64,000 nucleotides of DNA from Owenia fusiformis (Eukaryota > Annelida > Polychaeta > Sabellida > Oweniidae): the NCBI GenBank assembly GCA_903813345.2, contig CAIIXF020000010.1:1-64000 (forward strand). The letters run 5' to 3'. Position numbers and translations under genes: made by a program. The first letter of the stretch is position 1; each line of letters begins with the position of its first letter. The notes beneath the pieces were generated by a model, which worked only from the letters and a program-made list of their open reading frames with translations, was not told the origin of the DNA and made no database searches. Shown here one piece after another: positions 22,630 to 36,200 of this stretch.

Positions 22630-23440
22630 TTTGAATTTATTGGAATATATGTAAATGTGCCTTTATTTGTGATCGATGTACAATGGACTTGATGTTTCAA
22701 TACTGAATGCATACATTTTTGGCTTTTGCAAAATATATATTGTCACTAGTCCACAGTAGGGGCAATAGGAATTAGCCACATCCAAAAATGGAGACAAAAT
22801 TAATGTTTATGTTCAGGATTGAAGTGAGTCAACAGGTATATGCATAATTATAAAACTTTATAAATCGCTTGATAAAATGAAAAGTCACATGGGTTGACCT
22901 TGAAATGGCATGTGTAAATAGTTATTTGCAATAGAAATAAATAAATCCGTACATCAAACTTTCTTTATTAGTTTATTTGGTCCAGACTTGAATACAGCAT
23001 CAACTCCAAATACTTCAATGTAGTTCAAGGCCAGCTATTATCAGAAATTAAAACATTAATTAAAACCTCATCTAATCCCAAATACCTTTGAACACGTAAA
23101 CTTGAACACATAAGGATTCCAACTCCTAATTGCTATAGCCAATTCATCTTCGAGAACAAATTTTATTCTATTTGAGAGCCTATATCGGCATGAATTCAAA
23201 CTGACAGAAAGGTAAAAGGTCGGGCAATTAATCCAATTCATGAATACCAAAGGATGCTACATCCCGGGTTTAGAGTGTTTTGCATTTCGTTCAGTTTATG
23301 GCGCCTCTCACTGGCAAAAGTTAAAATAGCACTGGTTTCGAGACTATGTAAATACGGGTCAAGGGATGCAGGATAAATGAGTCGGAGGATGATATATCTC
23401 CTGGGTTTTATACAGCATTTTATTGTTTTAAGTTAAAATC

Positions 23441-23604
23441 TGGGCTGTAGCCGGGATTTGACGGGGGGGGGGTCATTTTTATAAAAATCCAAGGGATTCA
23501 CTTTTGAAATGGCCAAAAAATGACCAAAACCCTTGAAAAAGTGCTCAGCTGCATGGTTTTGAAAGCATTTTTGGCAATGGTAGAAGGTCCTGGCTACGGG
23601 CCTG
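23441..23604. mobile_element. Short MITE with GTAGCC(A/G)GGA ends and an internal G-run
   Basis: GGGCTGTAGCCGGGATTTG at the left mirrors the TCCTGGCTACGGGCC end at the right. A run of ten or more G follows the left end. Confidence 0.65.
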
Positions 23605-23673
23605 TTACATAAGTTTGTTAATGATAGATTCAAACTGATAGCATGGTCGGTCATACGGGGGTCCTATCCATAA

Positions 23674-23872
23674 AAAAATCCATAAATACTCTGATAGGAC
23701 GCTGTCCCGGGGTTTTTGTGTCGTTTCGTTCAGTAAATAGCACTGGTTGCGAGACTATTTTAGTACGTGTTTCGTATCCATATATACTCTGATAGGACGC
23801 TGTCCCGGGATTTTCGTGTCGTTTCGTTCAGTAAATAGCACTGGTTGCGAGACTATTTCAGTACGTGCTTCG
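23674..23872 (+). repeat. 98-bp tandem duplication
   Basis: Two copies (about 23674-23773 and 23774-23872), over 90% identical, share ACTCTGATAGGACGCTGTCC and CAGTAAATAGCACTGGTTGC. A third, more diverged copy lies at about 23260-23360. Confidence 0.85.
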
Positions 23873-24849
23873 AAAACCATCAGCACGGGTTTAGGAAACC
23901 CGGGTTCTGTCAGTGTTTGCCATCGACCCTTTCTCCATTATTCTGCCCATCTTATTATACAGAATATGATTCTTGTTCCATTTTGACTGACAAGGTACTG
24001 GATAACAGGATAAGCTTGGACCATGTTTTTGCTTACTGTATTGCATTTTTCTAAGTATGTTAATTATGTGTAGTATATCATTTCTTATTGATTTTGAAAA
24101 TAATAGGGTTTAGTTTTTCAGCATCTGCGAATTATTGCCATTTATACCCCCTGGCTACTTTTTTGAGGGGGTAATATGATGATCATCAATAATTTATTTT
24201 CTATACCTTCAATCACATTCATATTTCTAGGGATTATGTATCTATATATAATAGTTGCTATGACAAGTCTGATCATGATTGGTCAAGTGGTTGCCATAAC
24301 AACACATCTTAAGTGCGAAAAATTGTAAATATTTTGGATAAATACACTAGATCTTTAAAAGGCAAATGATAAAGGTAAAAAGGATATAACAGGTAAATAA
24401 TTGATTAAGTTCACTGAATGAACTTTTTTTGTTACAATTAATGTCAACTCTGCTTTATTTTGTTTGTATTCACATGTATAGTGTCATGCTCTATGATCTC
24501 CTTTGTAAATTACTTGTAAAGTATACTAGTGAGTGCTCTTCCCATTATTTTCACATTGTTATTAGTCACCTGATCAAAATTATGTATCTGATTGGCTCTG
24601 CTGCCTACCTAAAAGGATATGACAAGGTGGGCTTAATTTTTTTCTTCATTTTGCACTTATAACAAAGTGCCACAGGATATCTCCAAAAGAAGATTAGACC
24701 TATTGAAATAGACCCCAGAAATGAATTCCTCGTGAAAAATTGAGGAAGATAGTATACTTACCTCAAAACCTGTAAAAAGTGAGTTATAACAATGTGGAAA
24801 TAATGGGACGACATGCTTACTTTATATCGCCGATATCATGATAAAAACT

Positions 24850-25640
24850 TTTGGATTTGTTGATGGTTCACCATCGCAGTGTCGCATTCACACGGTAGGA
24901 TAGCATAAGTTTATCTAAATTGAGTAAAATGGTTTAAGTACAACTTTAACATTCCTTTTACAGTGCAACCAAGCATCATTAACATCTGTATTCTTAGATA
25001 TGTCCCAGGTTTTTAAAGTTACATGCCAAGTTATCCTTAAATAGTGATCAATCAGTATTTTCAGATATATCCCATTTAGTATCCCATTTACAAGATTATT
25101 CTTTTGTGAGTTGGTTTGCTGAGCTTAATTATTAAAGAAGCATGGACTTCTCAAAATGCATGACTACTGCCAACGGGAACATCATGGTCTTCATGAATGG
25201 TCATGTAAATTTTAATATCTGAAAATGATTTGCTGACAAACATGTAGTCTAATGTTTATGTGTGATTGCTTGGTGCCCATGTTATTTTGCCAGTGCATTC
25301 TTTTGTTGTATTCAAAATAGTAATACATGTATATACACATCAATCAATTTTCAATTGCAGCGTTGTTTGCCTTTGGAAAACTGTGTGATGCGCCCATTGA
25401 AGTCGCCCATTAAAATTGATATATTCATTACTTTCAATTCATTAATATTACGTGCAAGCTCGTCAGGAAGGGCTTCACTTATATTCATTTTCTTCTCATC
25501 ATTTGGGAAATATACAACACCAAAGTTAAAAACATTATTTTACAGCTTAACCTAAATCCAGTACGTTTCAAAAGTGACACCATTAACCTTATTGTTTGCA
25601 ACCTTTTTAGATAACACTAAGTCGCAAGAGAGGGGCGTCA
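24850..25640 (-). pseudogene. LINE remnant, endonuclease and linker
   Basis: Minus-strand reading shows an APE-type endonuclease: NFGVVYFPNDEKK, then SILMGDFNGRI (the conserved GDFN motif), GKITWAPSNHT, LDYMFVSKSF and DHDVPVGSSHAF (GSDH motif with D to S). The linker KWDTKWDISENTDxSLFKDNL follows. Frame changes and stops are present; no RT was found downstream. It lies beyond the last recognised sulfatase exon, possibly in its next intron. Confidence 0.85.
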
Positions 25641-26228
25641 TTTGGACCCCCCCCCTATTTAGACTGATAGAAATTCTTGATAATCTAGAAATTAAGGCAC
25701 CTCTACAATTCCAAGCATATAGATGGAATTTAATATTTGTGGAGTTATGACTAAAACGAGCCGAAACCCTGATTAGCCCGCAATAAAAGTGGTGACCATT
25801 ATTAATCTTTGTGATTATTGTGCTGAAACCTTTAGGCTTTATTGATTACCTATAAATTAAGAAACTTATACAATTTCAAGCAAATTTTTCGAAAGGTTGT
25901 TATGTCCAGAGAAGAGCTTAAAATTAAGATCTAATAATCCATACAAATACATAAATCATACAAGTGACATGAAAAATGATGTCCAATCAATTCCCTATTG
26001 CCGCACGCCCAAACCCTCATTCTGACTGGACTAAATTATAGATATTTTAATGCAAACCAGTGCATCTCCATAGGTTTCTATTTTTTCATGTACTTATATA
26101 TCGTATTCAAGTATTCAAATATTAGAGAGGTTAAGGTACAAGTATAAATGTAAACCAAATTTTCTGTTAAGCTACACGTTTGAAACCATGATCAGTGGAC
26201 GTGGTACATATTTATGTGGTGACTGTGT

Positions 26229-26585
26229 CTAACACCCCAGTCGCACGGCGGCCGCAAGTCGACCGCAGAACAATTACATCGGTGAATTTCTGCGGCGAAC
26301 TGGCTCAACAAGATTGAATCATTATTTGTCAATTTTTCACGATCACTTTTCATTTGATGTTACATCCTAGCACTTTGAATAACATTTATAAATTGTCCCG
26401 ATGTAAATAAAATGAAAAAAGTATTATTTATCAACAGAAATTTAAAATTCACCGTGCGGCTGCCGTGGGAAATGTGACTGCAAAAGTATGAGAGCGCAGA
26501 AATTCTGCGGCGAGCGTAGAAAAGCTACTGGCCGCAGAAATGATAGACCGCAAGGTCGCCGTAGGAAATGTGACTGGGGTGTTAG
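26229..26585. mobile_element. MITE with CTAACACCCCAGTC ends
   Basis: Perfect 14-bp inverted termini CTAACACCCCAGTC / GACTGGGGTGTTAG, with looser similarity continuing inward through CGGCG and GACCGCAGAA motifs. GC-rich subterminal parts contrast with the surroundings. No coding capacity. Confidence 0.8.
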
Positions 26586-26587
26586 GG

Positions 26588-26662
26588 ACATGGCTCTTTG
26601 GTGTAATGATTAGCACTTAAGACTCGAGTCCGTTTGGTCTGGGCTCAAATTTATTCGCATTA
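26588..26662 (+). repeat. tRNA-derived SINE head or tRNA pseudogene
   Basis: Contains an A box TGGTGTAATGATTAGCAC (26599-26616) and a B box GGCTCAAATTT (26642-26652) at the spacing of a tRNA. The D arm looks like tRNA-Gln, but acceptor and anticodon stems do not pair, so a functional tRNA is unlikely. Confidence 0.6.
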
Positions 26663-27183
26663 AAGCTTATGTTTTTATTTCATATTCAACCCTAATTCAA
26701 TTACTTTGGTATTTGCTCATAACAAGGGCAGACGTAATACAAAGAAAATGCCTCGTTCGCAAATCAAATGTAGTGATAAGGCAAACGTAGGACCATAATT
26801 TGATAGGACCTCCTACCCTTCTACACCGGGTATAAAATTAGCCCTTGCTATTTATAGTGTGCGGAATGAAACAAAACGATCACATTTGAAGTTGTCATTT
26901 ACCCATTAAAATGTATTGTTATTTCCAATTAAGGATTGGGGTTTACCAATATAACAAGTAAGATTGTCTGTATCAAATATGGGCTCCCGGGCCATCCTAG
27001 AACATAGCTAAGACAATCACGTAATGAGCGAAGTGTTATCACTCATCTACACGTAAAAACCTTCAAGCTTACCTGTAAAAAGTAGACTGATCTGACGTCA
27101 TTTATCTGGGGCGCATTGAAGTTCATGTTCGAGTTTTGTTCAATACGTGTAGCTTAACCTCTCTATTTACTTTTGGTGCTTAC

Positions 27184-27295
27184 CTGATGGCAAAACTGTC
27201 GTCTATCTCATCAATGTTATATACAAATCGTTTACGCTTAGAAGGTGCATCACTACTTATGGTGTCCCATTGGTCAATCCCATCCACATCTGGAT
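27184..27295 (-). CDS. ARSB: Sulfatase exon k
   Basis: Acceptor ATCTTGACAG, donor GTAAGCACC. Phase: takes one base from exon j (GAT), leaves AG. Encodes [14 protein letters not shown] then [22 protein letters not shown], equivalent to the DGxDVWxTIS...PSPR...HNID...AIR stretch of ARSB. The only complete copy of a local array of partial duplicates of this exon. Confidence 0.9.
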
Positions 27296-30200
27296 CTGTC
27301 AAGATACAAACCTTTAGATTAAAAAAATTGATCACTGATTATGGTTCCACTTTGGTCAGCCAAATCTACATCTTGCTCTATGGACACAGAGTTTTTACTT
27401 TTAGAAGGAGCATCATGGTTTCCAATTAATGGTTTCCAATTAATGGTTTCCAATTGGTCAACCCGATCCACATCTGGATCTGTTAAAACACAACGCATCT
27501 ACATTTAGAAGGAGCATACCAAACATGGTTGGATCTGTAGACACTAAGATTTTATGTTTATAAGATGCATCATTACTTAATGTCTCCTATTGGTCAATCC
27601 CATCCACTTATGAATCTGTAAGGATACAAAGCTTTTGCGTTTAGAATGTATATCATTAATTACGGTTTCTATTGGTCAATCTCATCAACATCTTGTTCAA
27701 TAGTATTAAAATATAACAATATACAGAACTATAGTTTTGAAAAACTAATTGAGATAATAATATAATAATATATATATATAATAATATATAAAATATAATC
27801 AAATACATAATCATGTCCAATCAACGCTATGCCTATCTGTCTCTCGATGTTGATAAATATCATTGTAATCCTTTATAATGTTCGTGTAATCGATAATAGT
27901 CCTACAATAATGTTTGATGATAATACACAAATGTCTAATGATAATCCACGAATGTTTCGATGCTAGTACAATAATGTTCCTTATAATCCACTAATCGTTA
28001 CATGATAGTCCAGATTGTTCTTCTGTGATGTTCCGTATGGAGTGTCTTGTGAAATATGTCAATATAAACTCCTCAGGTTGTAGTCAGTTTTGTTTACAAG
28101 ATAATATAACATGGTTACCTTGACCTAGAACCTTCTTATGAATAGCAGTTTGAGTATTTGTATACTGAACATACTTCAAATAAATATAAATATAACAGAC
28201 TATAGAAGTCAATACTGTTACAGTAAAGACACAAAACTGTAAGTTTAAGAAGCTGCGTCATTTATTATGGTTTCCCATTGGTTAATTTCATCTACAGGGT
28301 GTCAAAAACAACGTAACTCCCCTTTACAGCAAATAGTCCTCAATGTAACATATCGTGTCATACCTCAATCAAATGATAATCTTATTCTGGAGTTACTCAT
28401 TGTTATCCTTTGAGAGTGCTGGATTACCTAGGTTAATTACATTGGGAAAGACAGCATGTCCTCTTTCTCGCCTGTAGGCAAGCTTCACAGATAAGATTTC
28501 CTTTTCAACTAGTTCCATTCGGTGACGTATATATGGATAGTTATAAAGACTGGGTCAAATCTGCCAGGTGGTTTACTAGAAGCGGAATATAAGCCGTAAA
28601 CTTACCGACTGAGATGTCCAAGTTTTTATTTTTTAGTCTGTTCTCGTGATTTCTCAGTATATGTGCCTCAGAGCTACTCAACTATTAACAGTAAGTAAAC
28701 TGTGTATAAACAAGCCATAAAATGACAAAGCCAAAACAGGAACGTGGTCATATTGTAAATGATAAGGTTTCAAACTCACGTTAGACGACTACATATGAAT
28801 TATATGGGCGGTAACGTATTGTATTAGATGTACATTAGATATTTAGCGGACGGTTACGTGCATGTACATCTTTCAAGTCAATGTTGCTAGTTCTGATAGC
28901 CTCTTTCCATGTTATTGTTATAATGGGTAAGAAATGGAATATTGAATTGCTTATATTTTTTAGGACTTTCAATAGACGCTCTTGTTTAGGGCTCTATAGG
29001 GCATGGAAAAATTGTGTCTTGCTTTATTTATGAAACCAATTTAAGTCAAAAAGATAGCAATGAAGAGGCAAAAGAAGAATTAGCATCAAGTACTGATGAA
29101 TATGACAAAATTAATAACAACGAATCTGAGATACAGTTTTGAACGAGGTTCGCGTAACCGTCAATCAATTATTTGCGTAACTGCAAATTAAAAATACAAT
29201 ACTATGGCTTAAGTAGAACATATTAGGTGGTTTCCAATACTCAATTGGCTTTTTATGATCGTATGTAGGTTACATCTATATACCCCGAGGTCGTTAGGCA
29301 ATGTAGACCATACCCTAATGACAAAAATTAACAAATTACTAAATTTTGTGTAGTTTTGAATTTCAAACCCAACAGTTTTTCGCTTATTTCATGTTATCCT
29401 CGGGCATCAATTTGCAAAGAATACGTTCAAAATATACATTACTAAATGCATCACCGAATTCGATGACTACAAAAATCGTTCATCCTTTCATTGATACACA
29501 GTAGAAGAAAGTAATGCACCAACCTTAGTTTTCTGTTCCATCGCGGCCATTTTATTGGATAAATCAGTGATCGTAGTCGTCTAATCTCGTTTTCAGAGGT
29601 GTCGTAACCGCCATGCTATAACACCGTGAATATACTTCTTGAACAGCAAAACTAGCTTGTTATACTGCACTTGATAGAAGGGAGTTTGGTCTGATAAACA
29701 TTGAAACATATGAATACTAAATATCAACAGCTGAGTAAAGGACAATTCCACAACAACTATAACACCATAATCAATAAATAGGTCAAATATCACAGAACCC
29801 ATAAACAATAAAACAACAAATCACTTGAATAATTTCACTCATCAAATTTTATTTAATAAAACTATATTCAAAAAAAATTTACCGGTTCATTGTTTCAAAG
29901 TTTGCTACTTCTGCACTTTGTTTGCTGCTCTGTTACTGGTTAAAGGTCAAATCTTTAGAAAGTGTAATATGAAAGAATTAGCACAGATTTCAACTGCACT
30001 GACATATGGGGTCAGTTCCGAAAAACAGGGTATAGGAATTGATGAACAAAGAGCCTCTTGAAAACAAGATACAGTAAGGATGTTATTCTGAAGAATGTGA
30101 GGAAAGTGCTAAAAGGATTATGCGATGCTATACCTTTATCTGAATTTTTATTGAAATCATATCTATCCAGGTAAGCTGCTGTTCGAGTAGCAACTGGTGG

Positions 30201-33200
30201 TCATACCAACTACTAAGAATCAGCTGTAAATCTGTAAAATTATATAAATTAAAATTGTGCTACAGATCTTAATCTGGATCTGTAAAGACACTAAGCTTTT
30301 TACGTTTAGAAAATCCATCATTAATTTAGCCTGGTCATAGGAAAACCGGTCTTATCACAAAAATTAAAATTGTACTTCAGAGCAAAAAATGTGCCCAAGA
30401 TTAAGAAGGAAACGTGCTTAATTAAAATCCGACATTTTGGTCTATATATACAAGGAAACATCGTTAAGTCATAAGTCATGGCTCATTTGAAAGGTCTTTT
30501 TGTGCTTTTTAAGATAAACAAAAAACAATATATTGAAAAATCTGTGATAATACCCCTTTTCCTGTGGCCTGACTCAATTATGGTTTCCCATTGGTCGATA
30601 CTAATTACATATGGGTCTGTAAAGACACAACAAACGCTTTTATGTTTACAAGGAGCTCACTATCACTACTCATGGTTTCCCAATGGTCAATTCCATCGAC
30701 ATCTGGATTTGTAAAGACAACGTGCATCACTTGCACTACTTATAATTGGTCAATTCTCTGTAAAAACTAAGAGCTTTTACGTAAAGAAAATGCTTCATTA
30801 ATCATGGTTTCTCGTTGGTCGATACGATCCATATCTGGGTCTGTAAATACATAAAAGCTTTTTATGTTTACAAGGAGCACCATTACTTATGGTTTCCCAT
30901 TGGTCAATTCCATCCGCATCTGGATCTGTAAAGAAAAGAAACACGGTTTAAAGGAGGATCAGTACTTAAGTCTTATGGTTTCTAGTTGGTTTCTTTCGAT
31001 AAAATGGCGGTCGAAAATGGCGAGAGCGTCACCGTACAAAAAACTGTACTACAGTATTTTTTGACGCTGTACGGTGACACCTGTTAACACGATAGTAAGG
31101 CGTGAGTGTACGATATCCTACTAATTTCTGTTTGATTTTTCCAGCTAATTGATAAAGCTGCCGTACTATGGTGTTGCCTAATTTGACCGTACTCAGGGCA
31201 AATCCAAGATATTGGAGGCAATTCACTGGCGTCTGGTCAGTTTAGAAATCGACCTATTCCTACTCATTCCACCCATCGCAGGTGTAGCCTAGACATGAGA
31301 ATACTATGCTTGGTATATGACAAATGATATACAATTTGCGATGTGGACAGGGTTTTTATTATCTAAGAAGTAGCTTAAATTTTGCTTTTAATCAGAGTTT
31401 AAATGTGGAATATTTGATAGCTAATTTGGATGCATAAAATAATGTGACCCCAATTCTGATTTTACTTGTGGATTTTTCGGGTCTCTATCCTATTCTAATT
31501 GACATACCTACTTTTCCCCCAGCTATACTGAGCAATGTTGCATACCAGTCCACAGCATGAATCATTCTATAAATGAAATCAATTAGAAGTTATTTCAACA
31601 TTCAAAGAACTGTACGGAATTCAACTGCCTTATGACACTTTTGATTTTCAAGGATGGAAAATTATTCATTGAGTACGTCATTTATAGAAAGTTTGCTATC
31701 ATCTCTATTAATTACATGTTTCCGAATACGTGTGTCGCTTTGACAAGTATTTTTCCCTCAAAAATAGATTAATGGAATTAATTTAATTTCTTTTGATAGT
31801 TGTGGTACAAATATGTAAAATATATATTATATTTTATTACCAGGTAATACCATATTGCAATCAGTTTTTGTCTCAAAATAGCTGGTTAAGGGTTACGTGT
31901 TACTGTAAATAGGATAATGAACAAAAAAGCTCTATTCGGCTTATCATTTGTGAAGAAAATACTTGTCAAAAGTTTTTCGAGACACCAGGTACATATTGAG
32001 TGCCATATATATTTATATACAAGGTGTTTTAAAAGGCTAAAAAAGTATCATAGGCCATCAGGTTTGCCCCAAAATCTAGGCTATCGGTATCAAGTTAGGG
32101 GAATAATCACCATAGTGATTTTTGGAAAGGTAAAGACCTCTAGAGTAAGAAAATATGTGATAGCATTGCAACAGTTGTAGCTACAAATGGGTGTTATCAC
32201 CCATTTTTCAAAATGGCCACCGGTGCGTGAGTTACAATATAAATGTAGGTATATTAAGCATACTGAGATACAAAAACTGTTAGGATCTTTGTTTGGGTTT
32301 AAGGGGTCAAGGATTTCATTTATGTCTAAATCGGAGTCATCAAATAATCAATTTACATAGAAATCCAAGATGGCTGCCAAAATGGGTGCCAAAACAAATT
32401 TGTAATTATTCGATTAAACTAAAAAACAACACTTTATAACAGTGAATTTGTAGCCCATTTTGGTTGCCATCTTGGATTTCTATATAAAGTAATTGTTTGA
32501 TAACGAAGAAGATTTATAACATTAATGGAATCCTTGACCCTTAAAACCTAGCCATGGTCTCCAAAATGACTGTTGTTAACTTTCTTTGAGCTTAAATCAA
32601 AAGTTACATATTCGTTTTGGATTTCTATATAAAGTAATTGTTTGATTGCGAAGATTTATAACATTAATGGAATCCTTGATCCCTAAAACCCGGCCGTGGT
32701 CTCCAAAATGACTTTGTTTTGGAAAAATCTTGGATTTCTATTAATAAGTAATTATTTGATGACTCAGATTTAGACATAGACGAAATCCTTGACCCCTAAA
32801 ATGTAGACATGGGCTCGGAAATCACTGTTCTTAAGTGTGTGTTTTTTTTAATTAAATCAATAATTATATATTCGTTTTGGCACCAATATGGCAGCCATAT
32901 TGGATTTCTATGAAACAAAATCATTTAATGACTCAGATTTAGACATAAAAGAAATCTCGACCCCTAAAACCTAGACATTGTCTCCAAAATTACTGTTCTC
33001 TGAGCTTAAATCAAAAGTAACGTATTCATTTTGGCACCCATTTTGGCCATCTTGGATTTCTATATAAAGTATTTATTGATGACTCAGATTTAGATCCTTG
33101 GTCAATAAAGCTCAAAATTCACTGTTCTTTAGTGTTTTTGATGTTAAATCAATACTAACATATTCATTTTGGCACCCATTTGGTGGCCATCTTGGATTTC

Positions 33201-36200
33201 CATTAAAAAGTAATCATTTGATGACTCAGATTTAGACATAAATGAAATCCTTGACCCCTAAAATGTAGACATGGGCTCCAAAACCACTGTTCTTAAGTGC
33301 TTTTGAGCTTAAATCAACAGTTACACATTAATTTTTGCACCCATTTTGGCGGCAATCTTGGATTTCTATAAAAAGAAATTGTTTGATGACTTAGATGTAG
33401 TCATAAATGAAATCCTTGACTCTGAAAACTCAAACATAAATTCTAAAATCACAGTTGTTGCATCTCAGTGTGCTTAGATACGTGTGCAACGGTGACCATT
33501 TTGAAAAATGGTTGATAACACCCATTTAGCTACAACTGTTGCAATGCTACCACATATTTTCTTACTCTAGGAGTCTACACCCTCCACAAAATCACTATGG
33601 TGATTAATCTCCTGATTTGATACCGACCAACCCCCTAGGCTGACGGACTATCATAACATTAAGGTATAGGCATAAAAATTATTTACAAAAACTTGAGGAT
33701 AGGCATATTAAATTTTTACCATTCAAATACTAATTTTTAAGCTAAAACTGACTTCGATCTTTTGTCAGATGTTTGAATATCAATGGTCAATTGTTCATGT
33801 GTCCGAGATTTACCGGTTTTACCGGTTTTATGTGACCAACAATAACGCATTCATTATGTTAACTAAACCTGCTGCAATCTTTCATAACTGTTTAACCAAT
33901 GTCTAGTTCAGGTTTAAATCAGTATATAGTCACTATGGTATTGTGTTTTACTGTTAGTATCTATTGGTTATTTATCAACAACAACAACAAATGTTCTATG
34001 CGCATCCGCCTTTCACCTTCACTATCGCACAGAGACAAGGACGGAATTGGTCAATGGCATGATATAGCGATTCTTGTAGTTTTCACCACTTCTGCGGAAC
34101 TTCTTTTAGTGTATCAATAGTTTGTGGGGGATTACCATTAACTGCAAAAAGCTGCTCCAGGTGTCCCCATGTGGGAAAGTCACAGACTCACAGTGGTTGG
34201 CATCTAGTGTATTGGGTAGCCATTCATCAGCGGGAGATTTGTAAGTACTCATTTATTTCGACGTTTTGAAAGAAAATGGTTCTTTCCCTTTCGTAGAAAC
34301 ATTAACCATACATTTTTACAAAAATGATCATAGTTTCTGTTGTTCTGACCCTAACATCTTGAAATATACGACGCTAAGGAGGTTTACCACGTTTGTCATG
34401 ACATTGTTTCTTTATATTATCTTGATCTTACCTCACTAAACACGTATTAAATATTAAGAGTTCATGGTAATATAAATTTATTTTCTTTTAGTTTGGTCAG
34501 TATTAGAGTTTCCAGGCCATGGAAGCTAAAATTGTCCCTTGGAGCAAAAAGAAAAAAAAGAATAAAATTGAGAGGGTTTACTTCTCCCCCAAAGAGCCCG
34601 GTGATGCAATGCCTGTGATGCACTAAAATTCTGAACGCCAGAAAAAACTCTTACTAAAAGTGTTCATACTTTTTCATGCTGTAATTATTAGAACATATAG
34701 CAAGTATAAAGATCACTCACAATAATAATATATTACTATAAACTGGCTGGAGATCACACGAGTGCATTGATTATGAAGAAGATGTTTCAACAATTGAACA
34801 CAAATGGCTTCATTTTGTAAACACATATACTCCTCAAAAAAGTTAAGGACCAGTCTTTTTCCTCATAGGTTTACATGTTGTCTGTTTGAACTCTTATTTT
34901 CAAAGCCTGAAACGAAAGAAAAACTGATAATGTAATACGTTACAATATGTCAAAAATTGATGTCGAATTTGAGGAAAATTAAAAAATGGCAGAACCCATG
35001 TAATCGAATGGGAAATTGTTGGGTTGCCAAAAGTCATATTATAAAATATCCATCAATTCAATTGCTCTCAAAAATGGAAGGTAAATGGACAATTAAAAGA
35101 TGGGTATCGATATTGCGAACCTTTTGAACACACGTTTCTCTTAAAGGAACATTCCTGGCCAAACCTTTTCTATCCTGATGTGATAGCTATAGTCATATAT
35201 ATACTTTCCATATTTAGCAAAACATGGGGAAAAGTTTTAATTTAGTCAATATTGATAATTTTAAAAATATAGTGCTCATTTCCAGTAAGCAGCCATCTTT
35301 TAAGATTTTACTCAGGAAGTGATGTCATCGACTCTCAACTTTCATGACCTTGCATATAACAGTATAGGAAAATAGCAAAATATCACTTCTAGACGAGTGA
35401 TCCTTACTTTATGCGCAAAAATATGTTCAGAGCTTGTCAGCTTAGAATAAAAGAAGAGACTTTTAGAAGGATTAAATCATAGACAAAATTGAAAAAGAAT
35501 ATTCAGCTGGTTTTGTAATTCTTAATAGCTCCTTATAGTGTTAAAGTTGAGAGTCGATGACATCACTTCCTGAGTGAAATATTAAAAGATGGCAGCCTAC
35601 TGGAATTCGGCACTGCATTTTCAAGTGATCAATATTGACCATATCAAAACATTTTTCCCTGTTTTGCTAAATATGGAAAGTATATATATGGTAATAGCTA
35701 CCATATTAGGAGAGAAATGGTCTGGCCAGGAATATTCCTTTAAACCAGTAATAAAAAAAATTCTGAACATTTTACACATTGTCAATTTAATGGTCATCTT
35801 TTGAATGGAAACAATATATTTTGAAATAGGTACATACCGGTATACCTCTCTCTATACTGTTTTAGAAAACACATCGGACACTTCTTTTGTTCTTGGTATC
35901 ATATGTTCGGAATGGAATGAAACATCTATCCGAACCTCATTGGAACAAAATGACATAAACACAACGTGTTTATGACTCTCAATATTATAATTATACAAAG
36001 GAAAGTTTGGTTGATTTAAAAAAGTATCTTGTTAATGGAATTGAAGGTTTATCTTAGTTTTTATCTATTTGGTTTTTTTTGTTTTAATTTTTTGAATACT
36101 TTTTCTTAAATCAACCAAAATTTCCTTTGTACAACTATAATATTGGGAAGTCTAAGAAAATGTTGTATATGCTATTTTGCATATTTTGGGATGATGTCTT

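Larger units (their letters stand above)
26123..27165. mobile_element. Element with TAGAGAGGTTAAG inverted ends, host of nested insertions
   Basis: Left TAGAGAGGTTAAGGTAC and right complement of TAGAGAGGTTAAGCTAC bound about 1 kb containing the MITE 26229-26585 and a tRNA-like sequence. It shares its terminus with the element at 5156-5647. The right end is only 18 bp downstream of the exon k splice donor of the sulfatase gene. Confidence 0.55.

Noticed and set aside
23068-23250. Minus-strand frame with KFVLEDELAIAIRSW as the next sulfatase exon
   Set aside because: It has an acceptor (CAAATAG) and a phase that would join exon k, and AIR recurs, but the rest does not resemble the GxWKLxxGxPG segment expected after AIR. 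Too weak to call.
26588-26662. Functional tRNA-Gln gene
   Set aside because: A and B boxes are present but acceptor and anticodon stems do not pair.
28300-28560. Minus-strand [19 protein letters not shown]-like frame as a transposase
   Set aside because: An ACAGGGTGTC end lies nearby, but the frame matched no family I could name and is interrupted on both sides.
28996-29142. Short acidic plus-strand open stretch
   Set aside because: Preceded directly by a stop, no Met and no acceptor; low complexity.
34140-34250. Minus-strand [10 protein letters not shown] as the sulfatase DWLPT exon
   Set aside because: The true exon is at 31508-31566 with correct splice sites and phases; this frame lacks an acceptor.
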